From: Streptococcus oralis | GTDB lineage: Bacteria; Bacillota; Bacilli; Lactobacillales; Streptococcaceae | Assembly (NCBI GenBank): GCA_905370255.1 | Contig: CAJPKC010000071.1 | Location: 1-6,449, forward strand | Length of the DNA stretch: 6,449 nucleotides | Direction of reading: 5' to 3' | Shown here: piece by piece, positions 5,884 to 6,449 of the stretch | Layout of the letters: every line of letters starts with the position of its first letter | Numbering within the stretch: position 1 is the first letter of the stretch | Translations under genes and position numbers: made by a program | Notes under the pieces: model-generated | What the model was told of the DNA's origin: nothing | Seen by the model: only the letters and a program-made list of their open reading frames with translations | Databases searched by the model: none

Positions 5884-6010
5884 TTACGACGTTTTAGGAC
5901 ATAAATCGATCATATTTATGTCCTAAAACTAGTGAAGCGCCTAGCCAAAGTCCGAATAGGATTTGGCGTTAGTTACTTAGATTGCTTTGCAATCAAGTAA
6001 CTTTGGCGAT
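5884..6010. repeat. Structured tandem repeat, unit B (127 bp, three hairpins)
   Basis: The unit opens with TTACGAC. Hairpin I (5891-5929) is a perfect 16-bp stem with the loop CGATCAT (5907-5913). The linker TAGTGAAGC (5930-5938) follows directly. Hairpin II (5944-5967) pairs GCCAAA[G]TCC with GGATTTGGC around GAATA. Hairpin III (5971-6002) pairs AGTTACTT[A]GATTGC with its complement around TTT, with a bulged A5979 at the same place as in unit A. Stem sequences differ from unit A but pairing is kept. The unit ends exactly where the argS stop codon begins. None of the hairpins is followed by a T run, so they are not ordinary terminators. Confidence 0.82.
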
Positions 6011-6449
6011 TTACATCTTCTCTGGCGCTTCTACTCCAAGCAAGCGAAGGGCTTCTTTGAGAACGACTGCGGTTGCGTAGCTGAGAGCTAGACGGCTGTC
6101 GCGTTCTGGACTTTCATCCAAGATACGCGTGTGTGCATAGTATTTGTTAAAGGCTTGAGCCAGGCTAATTGCAAATTTAGCAATGATAGAAGGTTCAAAG
6201 TTATCCGCCGCACGGTTGATAATACGTGGGAAGTCTTGGATGAGTTTGATGATTTCCCAGCTTTCAGCATCATTCAAGCTATAGTTGCCAGCTGTTTCTG
6301 GTTTGAAATCCGCTTTGCGTAAGATAGATTGGATACGAGCGTAGGCGTATTGAACATAAGGACCAGTCTCGCCTTCAAAGGATACCATAGCTTCAAGGTC
6401 GAAGTCGTATCCATTTGTACGGTCAGTTTTAAGGTCATAGAATTTAATG
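6011..6449 (-). CDS. argS: Arginyl-tRNA synthetase, C-terminal 145 residues (runs off the right edge)
   Basis: The 3' end of the leftward gene for class I arginyl-tRNA synthetase, which charges tRNA-Arg in the cytoplasm. The visible frame reads [20 protein letters not shown], then [20 protein letters not shown]. The [13 protein letters not shown] segment is characteristic of the start of the anticodon-binding DALR domain in bacterial ArgRS. The rest is that helical domain, ending GVEAPEKM, with the usual terminal Met. The catalytic HIGH and KMSKS-like regions lie outside the window. The frame is open to the edge, so nothing suggests a pseudogene. No intrinsic terminator with a T run follows; the structured repeat array begins at once. 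Confidence 0.95.
   Translation of the reverse strand, partial: IKFYDLKTDRTNGYDFDLEAMVSFEGETGPYVQYAYARIQSILRKADFKPETAGNYSLNDAESWEIIKLIQDFPRIINRAADNFEPSIIAKFAISLAQAFNKYYAHTRILDESPERDSRLALSYATAVVLKEALRLLGVEAPEKM

Noticed and set aside
5971..6002. Intrinsic terminator for argS or for rightward transcription
   Set aside because: The 14-bp bulged hairpin is stable, but neither side has a T run. The same hairpin in unit A also lacks one.
5759..6010. CRISPR array
   Set aside because: The units are about 125 bp with three hairpins, and identity lies in loops and linkers rather than in a short constant repeat. There is no repeat-spacer rhythm and no cas gene.
5696..6010. Pneumococcal BOX or RUP repeat
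   Set aside because: It does not match the BOX or RUP sequences as I remember them. A database comparison could overturn this, including for SPRITE, which I cannot recall well enough to exclude.
6131..6322. Rightward ORF opposite argS
   Set aside because: It is a shadow of the conserved argS frame, with no ribosome site or promoter.

Overview
The window looks like chromosomal DNA from a low-GC Gram-positive coccus, most likely a Mitis-group Streptococcus (S. mitis, S. oralis, S. pneumoniae or a close relative). The reasons are AT-rich DNA, extended -10 promoters (TGnTATAAT), strong AGGAGG-type ribosome sites, and a gene order (small membrane protein / DUF624 protein / YesM-type kinase / YesN-type regulator / small membrane protein / NrdI-like flavodoxin) that I recall from the pneumococcal TCS07 locus. 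The species call is inference from memory; no search was run.

Layout. Positions 1-130 hold the start of a leftward gene for a small membrane protein, with its promoter near 258-287. A back-to-back rightward promoter near 317-345, carrying a CcpA cre-like palindrome, drives a tight operon: yesL-like DUF624 membrane protein (376-990), sensor kinase (956-2641, overlapping it by 35 nt) and AraC-type response regulator (2644-3930). A second extended -10 promoter at 3934-3962 precedes a four-helix membrane protein (3992-4522). This is followed by an intrinsic terminator (4536-4572) with a near-consensus promoter (4526-4554) laid across it, which serves a NrdI-like flavodoxin (4598-5065). A 69-residue two-helix membrane protein (5136-5345) then ends at a bidirectional terminator, where it meets a leftward 82-residue single-span membrane protein (5378-5626). 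The right edge is the 3' end of argS (arginyl-tRNA synthetase), also leftward.

The most unusual part is the 384-bp gap between argS and the 82-residue gene (5627-6010). It holds a tandem array of structured repeats: two near-complete units of 125 and 127 bp, plus degraded copies. Each full unit folds into the same three hairpins, with conserved loops, linkers and bulge positions. The stems differ almost completely in sequence but keep their pairing. That covariation points to selection on a folded RNA or single-stranded DNA rather than on primary sequence. I do not recognise the family.

How the genes work together: the YesL/YesM/YesN set is a typical carbohydrate-sensing module, here with no ABC sugar transporter beside it, so its targets are probably elsewhere. 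NrdI would supply a flavodoxin partner for the manganese class Ib ribonucleotide reductase. The argS end and the small membrane proteins have no evident functional link to it.
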